Below, piece by piece: positions 34,204-42,015 of a DNA stretch of 64,000 bases. The stretch is from NCBI RefSeq assembly GCF_028682455.1, contig NZ_JANHLD010000003.1, forward strand, positions 496,001 through 560,000, read 5' to 3'. This DNA is from Pseudomonas putida (GTDB lineage: Bacteria > Pseudomonadota > Gammaproteobacteria > Pseudomonadales > Pseudomonadaceae). The number at the start of each line of letters is the position of its first letter. Within the stretch, counting starts at the first letter, position 1. The notes beneath the pieces are model-generated. The model saw only the letters and a list, made by a program, of their open reading frames with translations, was not told the DNA's origin and made no database searches. The position numbers and the translations under genes were made by a program.

Positions 34204-35535
34204 TTAACCCGAAACCGGCAACCCGGCTCGGCTCTGCGCCACACCCCGGCTGGCAAACACCATCATCGCCACCGCAGCCACGGCCCCCGGAACGGCAAAG
34301 GCCATGAAGTTGAGCGCCAGCGGCAACTGGATGCCCAGCAGCATGCCGCCCAGGATCGGCCCCACAATCGCCCCGCTGCGACCAATACCCGAGGCCCACC
34401 CCAGGCCCGTGGAACGAATACCCATCGGGTAGTACTGGGCGACACAGGCGTAGGCCAGAATCTGCGTGCCGATGGTGGTTGCCCCGGCGATGGCGATCAG
34501 CAGGTACAGCACCGGTGTCGGGCTCTTGAAGCCGAGCAGGCTGATCGACAGGGCGGCCACGGCGAAGAACACCACCAACACCCGGTCGAGCTTGAAGCGG
34601 TCACCAATCCAGCCACCGCCCACTGCACCGAAGATCGCACCGAAGTTGAGCACCAGCAGGAACGCCAGGCTCGAACCCAGGCCGTAACCGGCGTTGGTCA
34701 TGAGTTTGGGCAACCAGGAATTGAGTGCGTAGACCATTAGCAAGCAGCAGAAAAACGCCACCCAGAGCATCAAGGTGCTCAGTGCCCGGCCCTCGCGAAA
34801 CAGCTGTGGCACAGAGCCGCCGACCTCGGTACCGGTAACCACGTCCAAGCGATCACCCGCCTGAGGCTGGTAGCTCGGCTCTACCCGCGCCAGCAACTGG
34901 CCGGCCTGTTCGGTACGCCCCTGGCGAACCAGAAACCCCAGGGACTCGGGCAGAAAACGCAGAATCAACGGCAACAGCAGCAAGGGAATGATTGCCACGT
35001 AAAACACCGACTGCCAGCCAAAGCGCGGCAACAGCACAATGCCCAGGCCCGCCGAGAGCATGCCGCCCACCGAGTATCCGCTGAACATGATCGCCACCAG
35101 GGTGCTGCGCATGCGCTTGGGGGCGTACTCATTCATCAGCGCCACCACGTTGGGCATCACCCCGCCGATACCCAGCCCGGCCAGAAAGCGGCAGATGCCA
35201 AACTCGGTGGGATTGCGGGCAAAGCCGTTGAGCACGGTAAAGCCGCTGAACAGGATCACGCAAATAGTGATGGCTTTCTTGCGGCCGATACGGTCCGACA
35301 ACGGGCCGAATACCAGTGCACCGAACATCATGCCGAACAGTGCATAGCTGCCCAGGGCACCGGCCTGCAAGGGCGTCATGCCCCACTCTTGCATCAGCGC
35401 CGGGAGCACCACGCCATAGATGACCAGGTCGTAGCCATCGAAGATGATGATCAGCGCGCACCAGAACAGCACACGCCAGTGAAAGGCATTGAACTTCGCC
35501 TGATCGACCAGGCTGTTGATATCGATCGTTCGCAT
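34204..35535 (-). CDS. benK: Benzoate transporter BenK, MFS aromatic acid:H+ symporter
   Basis: A 12-helix major-facilitator permease of 443 residues in the AAHS family. It has the family marks DGYDLVIYGVVLPALMQEW in helix 1, GPLSDRIGRKK between helices 2 and 3, and FLAGLGIGGVMPNVVALMNEY in helix 4. It imports benzoate. The start ATG at 35533-35535 lies about 60 bases after a BenR-type promoter, and an AACAACAACAA motif is in its leader. Likely cotranscribed with the porin gene. Confidence 0.92.
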   Translation of the reverse strand: MRTIDINSLVDQAKFNAFHWRVLFWCALIIIFDGYDLVIYGVVLPALMQEWGMTPLQAGALGSYALFGMMFGALVFGPLSDRIGRKKAITICVILFSGFTVLNGFARNPTEFGICRFLAGLGIGGVMPNVVALMNEYAPKRMRSTLVAIMFSGYSVGGMLSAGLGIVLLPRFGWQSVFYVAIIPLLLLPLILRFLPESLGFLVRQGRTEQAGQLLARVEPSYQPQAGDRLDVVTGTEVGGSVPQLFREGRALSTLMLWVAFFCCLLMVYALNSWLPKLMTNAGYGLGSSLAFLLVLNFGAIFGAVGGGWIGDRFKLDRVLVVFFAVAALSISLLGFKSPTPVLYLLIAIAGATTIGTQILAYACVAQYYPMGIRSTGLGWASGIGRSGAIVGPILGGMLLGIQLPLALNFMAFAVPGAVAAVAMMVFASRGVAQSRAGLPVSG

Positions 35536-35604
35536 GAGGCGTGTCTCTTTTGTTGTTGTTATCGAAACCGGATGGCGAACCTGCCGAGCAGTGTTCGCAG
35601 CCTC

Positions 35605-35667
35605 AGGTTAGGAGCACTGCAAAAGGGCCAATAGCCGTTTCCTGCGAATCGATATCCAGTTTGCGCA
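35605..35667 (-). promoter_or_regulatory. Second BenR/XylS-type promoter, upstream of benK
   Basis: On the minus strand the repeats are TGCG-N6-GGATA (35653-35667) and CGCA-N6-GGCTA (35632-35646), 21 bp apart with a 6-bp gap. TAACCT (35605-35610) lies 21 bp after the second. Geometry and -10 are identical to the benA promoter; each TGCA half has one mismatch, suggesting weaker or different regulator affinity. Confidence 0.8.
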
Positions 35668-35682
35668 AGGCGCGATCAGGGG

Positions 35683-36639
35683 TCAGCGGTAGCGTTTGAA
35701 GGTGACGGAGGGCAACTCGCCAAAGCGCTGGCGATAGCTCTCGGCAAAGCGGCCCAGGTGCAGGAAACCGAAGTCCAGGGCGATTTCGGTGACATTGCGC
35801 ACCGGGCTTGCCGGGTCTTGCAGCGCCGCGTGAATCCGCTCCAGCTTGCGCTGTCGCACATACCCCTTCGGCGACAAGCCTGCATGGCGTTCGAACAGCG
35901 AATACAAGGAACGCTCGCTCACCCGCGCTACGTTCATCAATTGCGCGACACTGATGTCCTGGTGCAGATGGGCATCGATATAGGCGGCCAGTTGCTCGAA
36001 TGAATGGGTTTGCTGCGCAGGCTCGCTGCGCTGGACATTGTTGCCCAGCAAGCTGAGCAACTTGCTGGCGACGATGCGTGCGTAATGCTCCTGCACCTGC
36101 AGCAACGACTGGGTGGACTCGGCTTCTTCGCAGATCAGCCCGAGCAGACCGATGAACCCTTCCAGCTCGTGCGTGACATGACGCGCGCTGGTAAAGCGGA
36201 TGCCGCCTTCGGGTACCTGCCAGCGCTGGTCGACGCAAGCCTGCTCCAACAGGCCAACCGGCATTTTCAGGATGAACTTCTCGCAGTCGGCTGAGTACGT
36301 CAGGTCCACAGGATCATCGGGATTGATCAGCAACAGCTCGCCAGGGACATAGTGGTGCTCGTTGCCACGACAGCTGGATTGGCAGTGGCCGCTGAGCAAC
36401 ACCTGAAGGTGATACAACGTCCCCAGCGCCGGCGAGGTAATCCGCGCCTTGCCGCCGTAACTCAGGCGACACAGATCGAGGCTGGCGAACTTGCGATGGT
36501 TGATGCTCGCCTGCAGGTCGCCCGTGCGGGGCAGGCGCAGGCTGTGGCCACCGACATGCTGATTGACGTACTCGGACACGGCGTGAGGATCGGCGCGCTC
36601 AAACACACAACTGCGCTCGCTCAACAGGTGGCTGCTCAT
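35683..36639 (-). CDS. Second BenR-like AraC/XylS regulator
   Basis: A 318-residue paralogue of the benR product, the same length and alignable throughout. Shared segments include FERADPHAVS, YVNQHVG, HRKFASLDLCR, YSADCEKFILK and FGELPS. The HTH region reads MNVARVSERSLYSLFERHAGLSP and DFGFLHLGRFAESYRQRF. The ATG at 36637-36639 follows GAGGG; the longer in-frame reading upstream would run into the divergent catR region. It sits directly upstream of benK, whose promoter has degenerate XylS-type repeats, so it may act there. Its effector is unknown; benzoate or a related aromatic acid is inferred. Confidence 0.88.
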   Translation of the reverse strand: MSSHLLSERSCVFERADPHAVSEYVNQHVGGHSLRLPRTGDLQASINHRKFASLDLCRLSYGGKARITSPALGTLYHLQVLLSGHCQSSCRGNEHHYVPGELLLINPDDPVDLTYSADCEKFILKMPVGLLEQACVDQRWQVPEGGIRFTSARHVTHELEGFIGLLGLICEEAESTQSLLQVQEHYARIVASKLLSLLGNNVQRSEPAQQTHSFEQLAAYIDAHLHQDISVAQLMNVARVSERSLYSLFERHAGLSPKGYVRQRKLERIHAALQDPASPVRNVTEIALDFGFLHLGRFAESYRQRFGELPSVTFKRYR

Positions 36640-36768
36640 GGGCTGCCCTCTTCTTGTTCTTGGCGGACGATATCCACAGGGTCTGATTATCCACAAGACG
36701 CCAGCTTGCTTCAGGCCCGCCAGGCAGTCCAATATCTGTTGGGTGGGCAACAATACCCAGGAGGTATC
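36640..36768. promoter_or_regulatory. Divergent regulator spacer with dyad and DnaA boxes
   Basis: The spacer between the AraC paralogue and catR holds TGTTG-N6-CAACA (36737-36752), overlapped by TGGGT...ACCCA, a candidate LysR autoregulatory site just before the catR ribosome-binding site. It also has one perfect DnaA box (36687-36695) and one 8/9 box (36670-36678). A Crc-type AAGAACAA (36654-36661) precedes the AraC start. Confidence 0.45.
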
Positions 36769-37662
36769 ATGGAACTGCGCCATCTGCGTTACTTCCGGGT
36801 GCTGGCGCAGACCCTGAACTTCACCCGCGCCGCCGAGCAACTGCACATTGCCCAACCGCCCTTGAGCCGGCAGATCCGCCAGCTGGAAGAAACCTTGGGT
36901 GTCGAACTGCTGGAGCGCAGCCGCCCACTGCGCCTGACCGAGGCCGGGCGCTACTTTTATGAACAAAGTTCAATGCTGCTGGATCAGCTCGAACAGATTG
37001 GCGACGGCACCCGACGTATCGCCAACAGCGAGCGCCAGTGGCTGCGCATCGGCTTTGCACCCTCGACGCTCTACGACCTGCTCCCTGATCTGATTCGCCA
37101 ACTGCGCAATCAGCAAGCACTGGAGCTTGGCCTTCAGGAAATGATCACCCTGCAACAGGTCGAGGCCCTGAAGGCAGGACGCATCGATATCGGCTTTGGC
37201 CGCATCCACATCAAGGACCCGGCCATCGACCAGCACGTGCTGCGCGAAGAGCCGCTGGTGGTCGCCTTGCCCTGTGGACATCCGCTGATCGGCCGGCCAA
37301 TCGACCTCGTGCGCCTGGCTTTCGAACCCTTTGTGCTCTACCCCGTCACGCCGCGCCCAAGCTATGCCGACCACATCATGGCCTTGTTCACCAACCAGGG
37401 CCTGAGCGTGCAGGTTATCCAGTGGACCAACGAGCTGCAGACCGCCCTCGGCCTGGTTGCCGCGGGCCTGGGGATAACACTGGTGCCCGCCTCGGTGCAG
37501 CGCCAGCATCGCGACGACATCGTGTATGCACCGCTGAGTGAGTCGGCGGCGGTTTCACCGATCATTCTCAGTCGTCGGGCTGGGGATAACTCGCCGCAGG
37601 TCACGCACTGTCTGGGTTTGATTGAAACCATGATCGGCCATCGGGTCGCACCATCGAGGTAG
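36769..37662 (+). CDS. catR: LysR-family regulator CatR
   Basis: Muconate-responsive activator of cat genes; 297 residues. LysR HTH at residues 1-60 with MELRHLRYFRVLAQTLNFTRAAEQLHIAQPP-type sequence (long motif from residue 1; key residues TRAAEQLHIAQPPLSRQ). The effector domain contains LRIGFAPSTLYDLLPDLIR, EMITLQQVEALKAGRIDIGFGR and the end SPIILSRRAGD, all as in CatR/BenM-type proteins. AGGAGG precedes the ATG. Unusually, it is about 8.8 kb from catB and not adjacent to a catBCA promoter. Confidence 0.88.
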   Translation: MELRHLRYFRVLAQTLNFTRAAEQLHIAQPPLSRQIRQLEETLGVELLERSRPLRLTEAGRYFYEQSSMLLDQLEQIGDGTRRIANSERQWLRIGFAPSTLYDLLPDLIRQLRNQQALELGLQEMITLQQVEALKAGRIDIGFGRIHIKDPAIDQHVLREEPLVVALPCGHPLIGRPIDLVRLAFEPFVLYPVTPRPSYADHIMALFTNQGLSVQVIQWTNELQTALGLVAAGLGITLVPASVQRQHRDDIVYAPLSESAAVSPIILSRRAGDNSPQVTHCLGLIETMIGHRVAPSR

Positions 37663-37688
37663 GCCAAAACAGGACAGCTGTGGACCCG

Positions 37689-38933
37689 CTACCAGTTGCC
37701 GTACTGCTGAACCACGCCTCGCCACAGTGCATTGGCGTCCTTGAACAACCGAGCAGGCTTGGCCTCGGCGGCGGCGCTCGTCTGGACCATGACCAGTTTG
37801 AGTTCCGGGTCGATGAAAATCATTTGTCCAAACACACCCAACAGCAGGAAGCGTCGTTTCTCGCCCGGAGAAAGCCAGATCTGATAGCCATAGCCGTAAG
37901 AGCCAGTGGCCTTTCCTGGTTGAAACGCCTGCGGGACTTTGTGCCAATCCGTTGCGTCGAGAAGGTAGTCTCGGGGAATGATCTGCTTGCGTTGTGGGTC
38001 GTCGGGCCGCACCCCATCATTGGCCAGAACGATGGCCAGGCGAGCGTAATCTCTCAATGTCGCATTGAAGCTTGTAGAGGCGCGCTCCAGTCCGGTTTTA
38101 TCGGCACGCCACAACGCCGAGGTTTCGGCACCGATGGGTTGCCAGAGTCGCGGGGTCAAGTATTCGCTGAGCGTCATGCCGGTAGCCCCGCGCAAAACGA
38201 TGCCAAGCATGTCGGTTTCGGCGCTGCTGTATGAGAAACGCGACCCTTGTGGCGCCTCGCGCTCCGTCATGTTCCTGGCCGCCGCCTGCATGCCATCACG
38301 GGTGAGAGCCTGGATGTAACGCGCTCGATCATCCTGACCGTCATAGCGCTCGGTGAATCGCACGCCAGAGCCCATCCGCAACAGATTGCGAATCGTCGTT
38401 TCGCCGTACAACGTACCCGCCAGTTCAGGGGCATAGCGATCGGCGCGATCATCTAGTGAGTGGATCTTCCCTTCCTGCACTGCAATGCCGATTGCGAGCG
38501 ACGTAATCGACTTTGCCATCGAATTGGACAGGAAGCGTTGCGAAGGTTTGCGGTCATACTGATACCGCTCTACCTGGACCACACCATCTTTGACAATCAA
38601 CAACCCCATGACGCGCTGGCGCGCCAGGTAATCGTCTACCGTCAGGTTTTGCAGTTGATCCGCATCCCAACGGATTGAAGGCTCACGGTCACTGCGAAGC
38701 AGAGGCATCGGCGTGTCACTTGCAGCCAGCACATTGGATTTGCCGGCGAAAATGCCTGGGATTTCTCCCTGGGAGGTAAAGGTCCCAACGCGTACCGACT
38801 CGTTGGTGAACCAGGTTTCGGCCGTACCGGCCGGATAACCTTGGGCCTTGCCCAGCTTGTCTTCATCCGGTGCCGCGATAGCCGAACCGCCGAGTGCCGC
38901 CAAGAGCACTGAAAGCAGGTATGGAGGCATCAT
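37689..38933 (-). CDS. Exported serine hydrolase, beta-lactamase class C fold
   Basis: A 414-residue protein with a signal peptide (residues 1-21, PPYLLSVLLAALGGSAIAA). The SxxK nucleophile is S-M-A-K (FLSNSMAKSITSLAIG) and the second motif is Y-S-S (RFSYSSAETD), as in the beta-lactamase/6-aminohexanoate-dimer hydrolase group. Substrate unknown. AAGGG precedes ATG-ATG at 38928-38933 and AACAATAA lies upstream. It fills the gap between the ben-cat module and glmS and converges on catR. Confidence 0.83.
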   Translation of the reverse strand: MMPPYLLSVLLAALGGSAIAAPDEDKLGKAQGYPAGTAETWFTNESVRVGTFTSQGEIPGIFAGKSNVLAASDTPMPLLRSDREPSIRWDADQLQNLTVDDYLARQRVMGLLIVKDGVVQVERYQYDRKPSQRFLSNSMAKSITSLAIGIAVQEGKIHSLDDRADRYAPELAGTLYGETTIRNLLRMGSGVRFTERYDGQDDRARYIQALTRDGMQAAARNMTEREAPQGSRFSYSSAETDMLGIVLRGATGMTLSEYLTPRLWQPIGAETSALWRADKTGLERASTSFNATLRDYARLAIVLANDGVRPDDPQRKQIIPRDYLLDATDWHKVPQAFQPGKATGSYGYGYQIWLSPGEKRRFLLLGVFGQMIFIDPELKLVMVQTSAAAEAKPARLFKDANALWRGVVQQYGNW

Positions 38934-39087
38934 GCTTTTCCCTTTTTATTGTTCTGGTCGAGGTGAGCTATTCGCTTTCCACGAAACAATCTGGCAGGGA
39001 AAACACGCCTTGAATCGCTCAAAGGCGCCACGCTATTTGGCATCCGACGCCAAAGACGCTAGCGCTCGGCCTCCAGGCACTAGCTAA

Positions 39088-39173
39088 TAAAAACTGCCGC
39101 GGATCTACGCCTTCCAGCAGCTGCACCTGAGCGGCCTGGCGCCAGGTGCGGATTGGTAGGGCGCGACAGTTTT
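39088..39173 (-). terminator. Structured terminator of glmS in the attTn7 region
   Basis: A 12-bp inverted repeat with one mismatch (39090-39101 and 39162-39173) encloses about 60 bases that themselves fold (GCACCTG 39123-39129 with CAGGTGC 39143-39149). Read on the minus strand the outer stem ends GGCAGTTTTTATT, a T-run. It starts 21 bp after the glmS stop, where Tn7 family elements usually insert. Confidence 0.6.
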
Positions 39174-39193
39174 CATTCGCTATGACCTGACGG

Positions 39194-41029
39194 TTATTCC
39201 ACGGTCACCGATTTCGCCAGGTTACGCGGCTGGTCGACGTCGGTGCCCTTGAGTACGGCCACGTAGTACGACAGCAGTTGCAGGGGAATGGTGTAGAGGA
39301 TCGGCGCCAGCGCATCGATGATGTGCGGCACAGCGATCACGTGAGTACCTTCGCCATTGCTCATGCCAGCCTGTGCATCGGCGAACACGATCAGCTCGCC
39401 ACCGCGGGCCCGTACTTCCTGCAGGTTGGACTTGAGCTTCTCCAGCAGTTCGTTGTTCGGCGCCACGGTCACGACCGGCATGTCGCTGTCGACCAGCGCC
39501 AGCGGACCGTGCTTGAGCTCACCGGCAGGATAGGCTTCGGCGTGGATGTAGGAGATTTCCTTGAGCTTCAAGGCACCTTCCATCGCGACCGGGAACTGAG
39601 CGCCACGACCAAGGAACAGGGTGTGGTGCTTGTCGGCGAACAGCTCGGCGGTTTTCTCGACGATCGCGTCCATGGCCAGGGCTTCTCCCAGGCGGGCCGG
39701 CAGGCGGCGCAGCTCTTCGACCAGCTCGGCTTCGACACCGGCTTCCAGGGTGCCACGCACCTGGCCCAGGGACAGGGTCAGCAGCATCAGCGACACCAAC
39801 TGGGTGGTGAATGCCTTGGTCGAGGCCACTCCGATTTCCGGGCCGGCCTGGGTCAGCAAGGTCAGGTCGGATTCACGCACCAACGAGCTGATGCCAACGT
39901 TGCAGATCGCCAGGCTGCCGAGGAAGCCCAACTCCTTGGCATTGCGCAGCGCGGCCAGGGTGTCGGCGGTTTCACCAGACTGGGAGATCGAGACAAACAG
40001 GGTATCGGGCTGCACTACCACCTTGCGGTAGCGGAACTCGCTGGCGACTTCGACCTGGCAAGGAATGCCGGCCAGGCTCTCCAGCCAGTAACGGGCAACC
40101 ATACCGGCGTGGTAGCTGGTGCCGCAGGCAACGATCTGTACATTGCGAACCTTGGCGAACAGCTCGGCGGCTTGCGGGCCGAACGCCTGGACCAGCACAT
40201 GGTCCTTGCCCAGGCGCCCTTCCAGGGTACGTTGCACCACAGTTGGCTGCTCGTGGATTTCCTTGAGCATGAAGTGGCGGTATTCGCCCTTGTCGGCCGC
40301 TTCGGCACCCTCGTGGTACTGCACGGTTTCGCGCTGGACCTGGGTACCGGCCACATCCCAGATGGTCACCTGGTCACGGCGGATCTCGGCGATATCGCCT
40401 TCTTCCAGATACATGAAGCGGTCGGTGACCTGGCGCAGGGCCAGTTGGTCGGAAGCCAGGAAGTTTTCACCATGGCCCAGGCCGATGACCAGCGGGCTAC
40501 CGCTACGGGCGGCCAGCAAACGATCTGGTTGATGCGCGCTGATCACGGCCAGGCCGTAGGCGCCATGCAGTTGCTTGACTGCAGCCTTGAGGGCGTCGGC
40601 CAGGTCCGGCAGGGACTTGAGGGTGTGATGCAGCAGGTGGACGATGACTTCGGTGTCGGTCTGGGAGCTGAACACGTAGCCCAGGCCCTTGAGCTGCTCA
40701 CGCAGTTCCTCGTGGTTCTCGATGATGCCGTTGTGCACCACCGCCAGTTCGTGACCTGAGAAATGCGGGTGGGCATTACCTTCGGTCGGGGCACCGTGAG
40801 TTGCCCAACGGGTGTGGGCAATGCCCAGGTTGCCGGCCAGCGGCTCGGCGGCAACCGCCGCTTCCAGCTCGCTGACCTTGCCGATACGACGACGGCGCTC
40901 CAGATTGCCTTGCTGGGTATAGACGGCCAGCCCGGCGCTGTCGTAGCCGCGGTATTCCAGGCGCTTGAGACCTTCGATCAGGATGGTAGTGATGTTACGT
41001 TCGGCGACGGCACCAACGATTCCACACAT
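39194..41029 (-). CDS. glmS: Glucosamine-fructose-6-phosphate aminotransferase
   Basis: Makes glucosamine-6-phosphate from fructose-6-phosphate and glutamine, the entry to cell-wall amino sugars. It is 611 residues. The N-terminal glutaminase begins MCGIVGAVAERN, Cys2 being the nucleophile. Two SIS isomerase domains follow (CGTSYHAGM, SQSGETADTLAAL; GRGAQFPVAMEGALKLKEISYIHAE). The end KSVTVE is the conserved target that TnsD reads. Its ATG overlaps the upstream regulator's stop by one base. Confidence 0.97.
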   Translation of the reverse strand: MCGIVGAVAERNITTILIEGLKRLEYRGYDSAGLAVYTQQGNLERRRRIGKVSELEAAVAAEPLAGNLGIAHTRWATHGAPTEGNAHPHFSGHELAVVHNGIIENHEELREQLKGLGYVFSSQTDTEVIVHLLHHTLKSLPDLADALKAAVKQLHGAYGLAVISAHQPDRLLAARSGSPLVIGLGHGENFLASDQLALRQVTDRFMYLEEGDIAEIRRDQVTIWDVAGTQVQRETVQYHEGAEAADKGEYRHFMLKEIHEQPTVVQRTLEGRLGKDHVLVQAFGPQAAELFAKVRNVQIVACGTSYHAGMVARYWLESLAGIPCQVEVASEFRYRKVVVQPDTLFVSISQSGETADTLAALRNAKELGFLGSLAICNVGISSLVRESDLTLLTQAGPEIGVASTKAFTTQLVSLMLLTLSLGQVRGTLEAGVEAELVEELRRLPARLGEALAMDAIVEKTAELFADKHHTLFLGRGAQFPVAMEGALKLKEISYIHAEAYPAGELKHGPLALVDSDMPVVTVAPNNELLEKLKSNLQEVRARGGELIVFADAQAGMSNGEGTHVIAVPHIIDALAPILYTIPLQLLSYYVAVLKGTDVDQPRNLAKSVTVE

Positions 41030-41808
41030 TATTCATGCTCCTTGGAGAGTGCGGCGCAAATCACATGGATGCCGCGGGCTTCAATCTGTTCACGTGCCTC
41101 AACGGGCAAGCGCTCATCGGTAATAAGGGTGTTCACGCTGCCCCAGGGCAGCTCGAGGTTGGGGATCTTACGCCCGACCTTGTCAGACTCGACCATGACG
41201 ATCACTTCACGTGCCACCTCGGCCATCACCCGGCTCAGGCCCAGCAACTCATTGAAAGTTGTGGTACCTCGGGCAAGGTCGATGCCATCGGCGCCAATAA
41301 ACAACTGGTCGAAATCGTAAGAGCGTAGTACCTGCTCGGCGACCTGCCCCTGGAAGGATTCGGAATGCGGATCCCAGGTGCCACCGGTCATCAACAGCAC
41401 GGGCTCATGTTCCAGCTCACTCAGGGCGCGGGCCACATTCAGGGAGTTGGTCATCACCACCAGGCCGGGCTGATGGCCCAGCTCGGGAATCATCGCCGCG
41501 GTGGTACTGCCACTGTCGATGATGATGCGGGCGTGTTCGCGGATACGTCCGACTGCCGCCCGGGCGATAGCCTGCTTGTACAGCGAGACGGGTTGGCCTT
41601 GATCGGCGATCAGTTCCTGAGGCATGGTCACTGCACCGCCGTAGCGACGCAGCAGCAGACCATTGGCTTCCAGGGCAGCAAGATCCTTGCGGATGGTCAC
41701 TTCCGAGGTTTCGAAACGCTTGGCCAGGGCATCGACGCTCACCTCGCCCTGTTCATTGAGCAAGGCAAGAATGTTGTGCCGGCGTTGAGGTGTGTTTCGT
41801 TTCGACAT
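41029..41808 (-). CDS. DeoR/GlpR-family regulator upstream of glmS
   Basis: A transcription factor of 259 residues. N-terminal DeoR HTH (residues 1-60, RRHNILALLNEQGEVSVDALAKRFETSEVTIRKDL pattern), then a sugar-phosphate sensor domain (DSGSTTAAMIPEL, TNSLNVARAL, IGADGIDLARGTTTFN). The ATG at 41806-41808 follows AAAGGC. It is cotranscribed with glmS, so amino-sugar supply is the likely signal. Upstream lies TTTCGTTTCGAAAG (41820-41833), resembling DeoR/GlpR operators, for probable autoregulation. Confidence 0.87.
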   Translation of the reverse strand: MSKRNTPQRRHNILALLNEQGEVSVDALAKRFETSEVTIRKDLAALEANGLLLRRYGGAVTMPQELIADQGQPVSLYKQAIARAAVGRIREHARIIIDSGSTTAAMIPELGHQPGLVVMTNSLNVARALSELEHEPVLLMTGGTWDPHSESFQGQVAEQVLRSYDFDQLFIGADGIDLARGTTTFNELLGLSRVMAEVAREVIVMVESDKVGRKIPNLELPWGSVNTLITDERLPVEAREQIEARGIHVICAALSKEHE

Positions 41809-41898
41809 GTTGCCTTTAAGTTTCGTTTCGAAAGATAACAGTGCCAATCAAAACCTAAAGCAGGAAATGCGTCAAGCGGGGATGCGAAAAAATTCTTC

Positions 41899-41907
41899 TG
41901 TGGATAA
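41899..41907. promoter_or_regulatory. Isolated DnaA box upstream of the glmS regulator
   Basis: TGTGGATAA, a perfect box, in the 207-bp spacer between glmU and the DeoR-family gene, 92 bp before the latter's start. Possible DnaA or replication-linked control is inferred only. Confidence 0.4.
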
Positions 41908-41959
41908 CTCTATCGCGGGGAGTTCTGTGGAAGCGGGCATCCACGATGAGGCTGTCCAT

Positions 41960-41994
41960 AAAAAAGGCCGACTTATGCACAATCCAGTCGGCCT
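41960..41994 (-). terminator. Rho-independent terminator of glmU
   Basis: Read on the minus strand: a 9-bp stem AGGCCGACT / AGTCGGCCT (41986-41994 and 41965-41973) with a 12-base loop followed by TTTTT. It lies 21 bp after the glmU stop. Confidence 0.88.
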
Positions 41995-42015
41995 CTCTGT
42001 CCAGCTGTGTACAAC

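Noticed and set aside
38934..39193. Possible Tn7 end or integron attC site downstream of glmS
   Set aside because: No TGTGGGCGGA-type end, no transposase or integrase gene, and the inverted repeat is better explained as a terminator.
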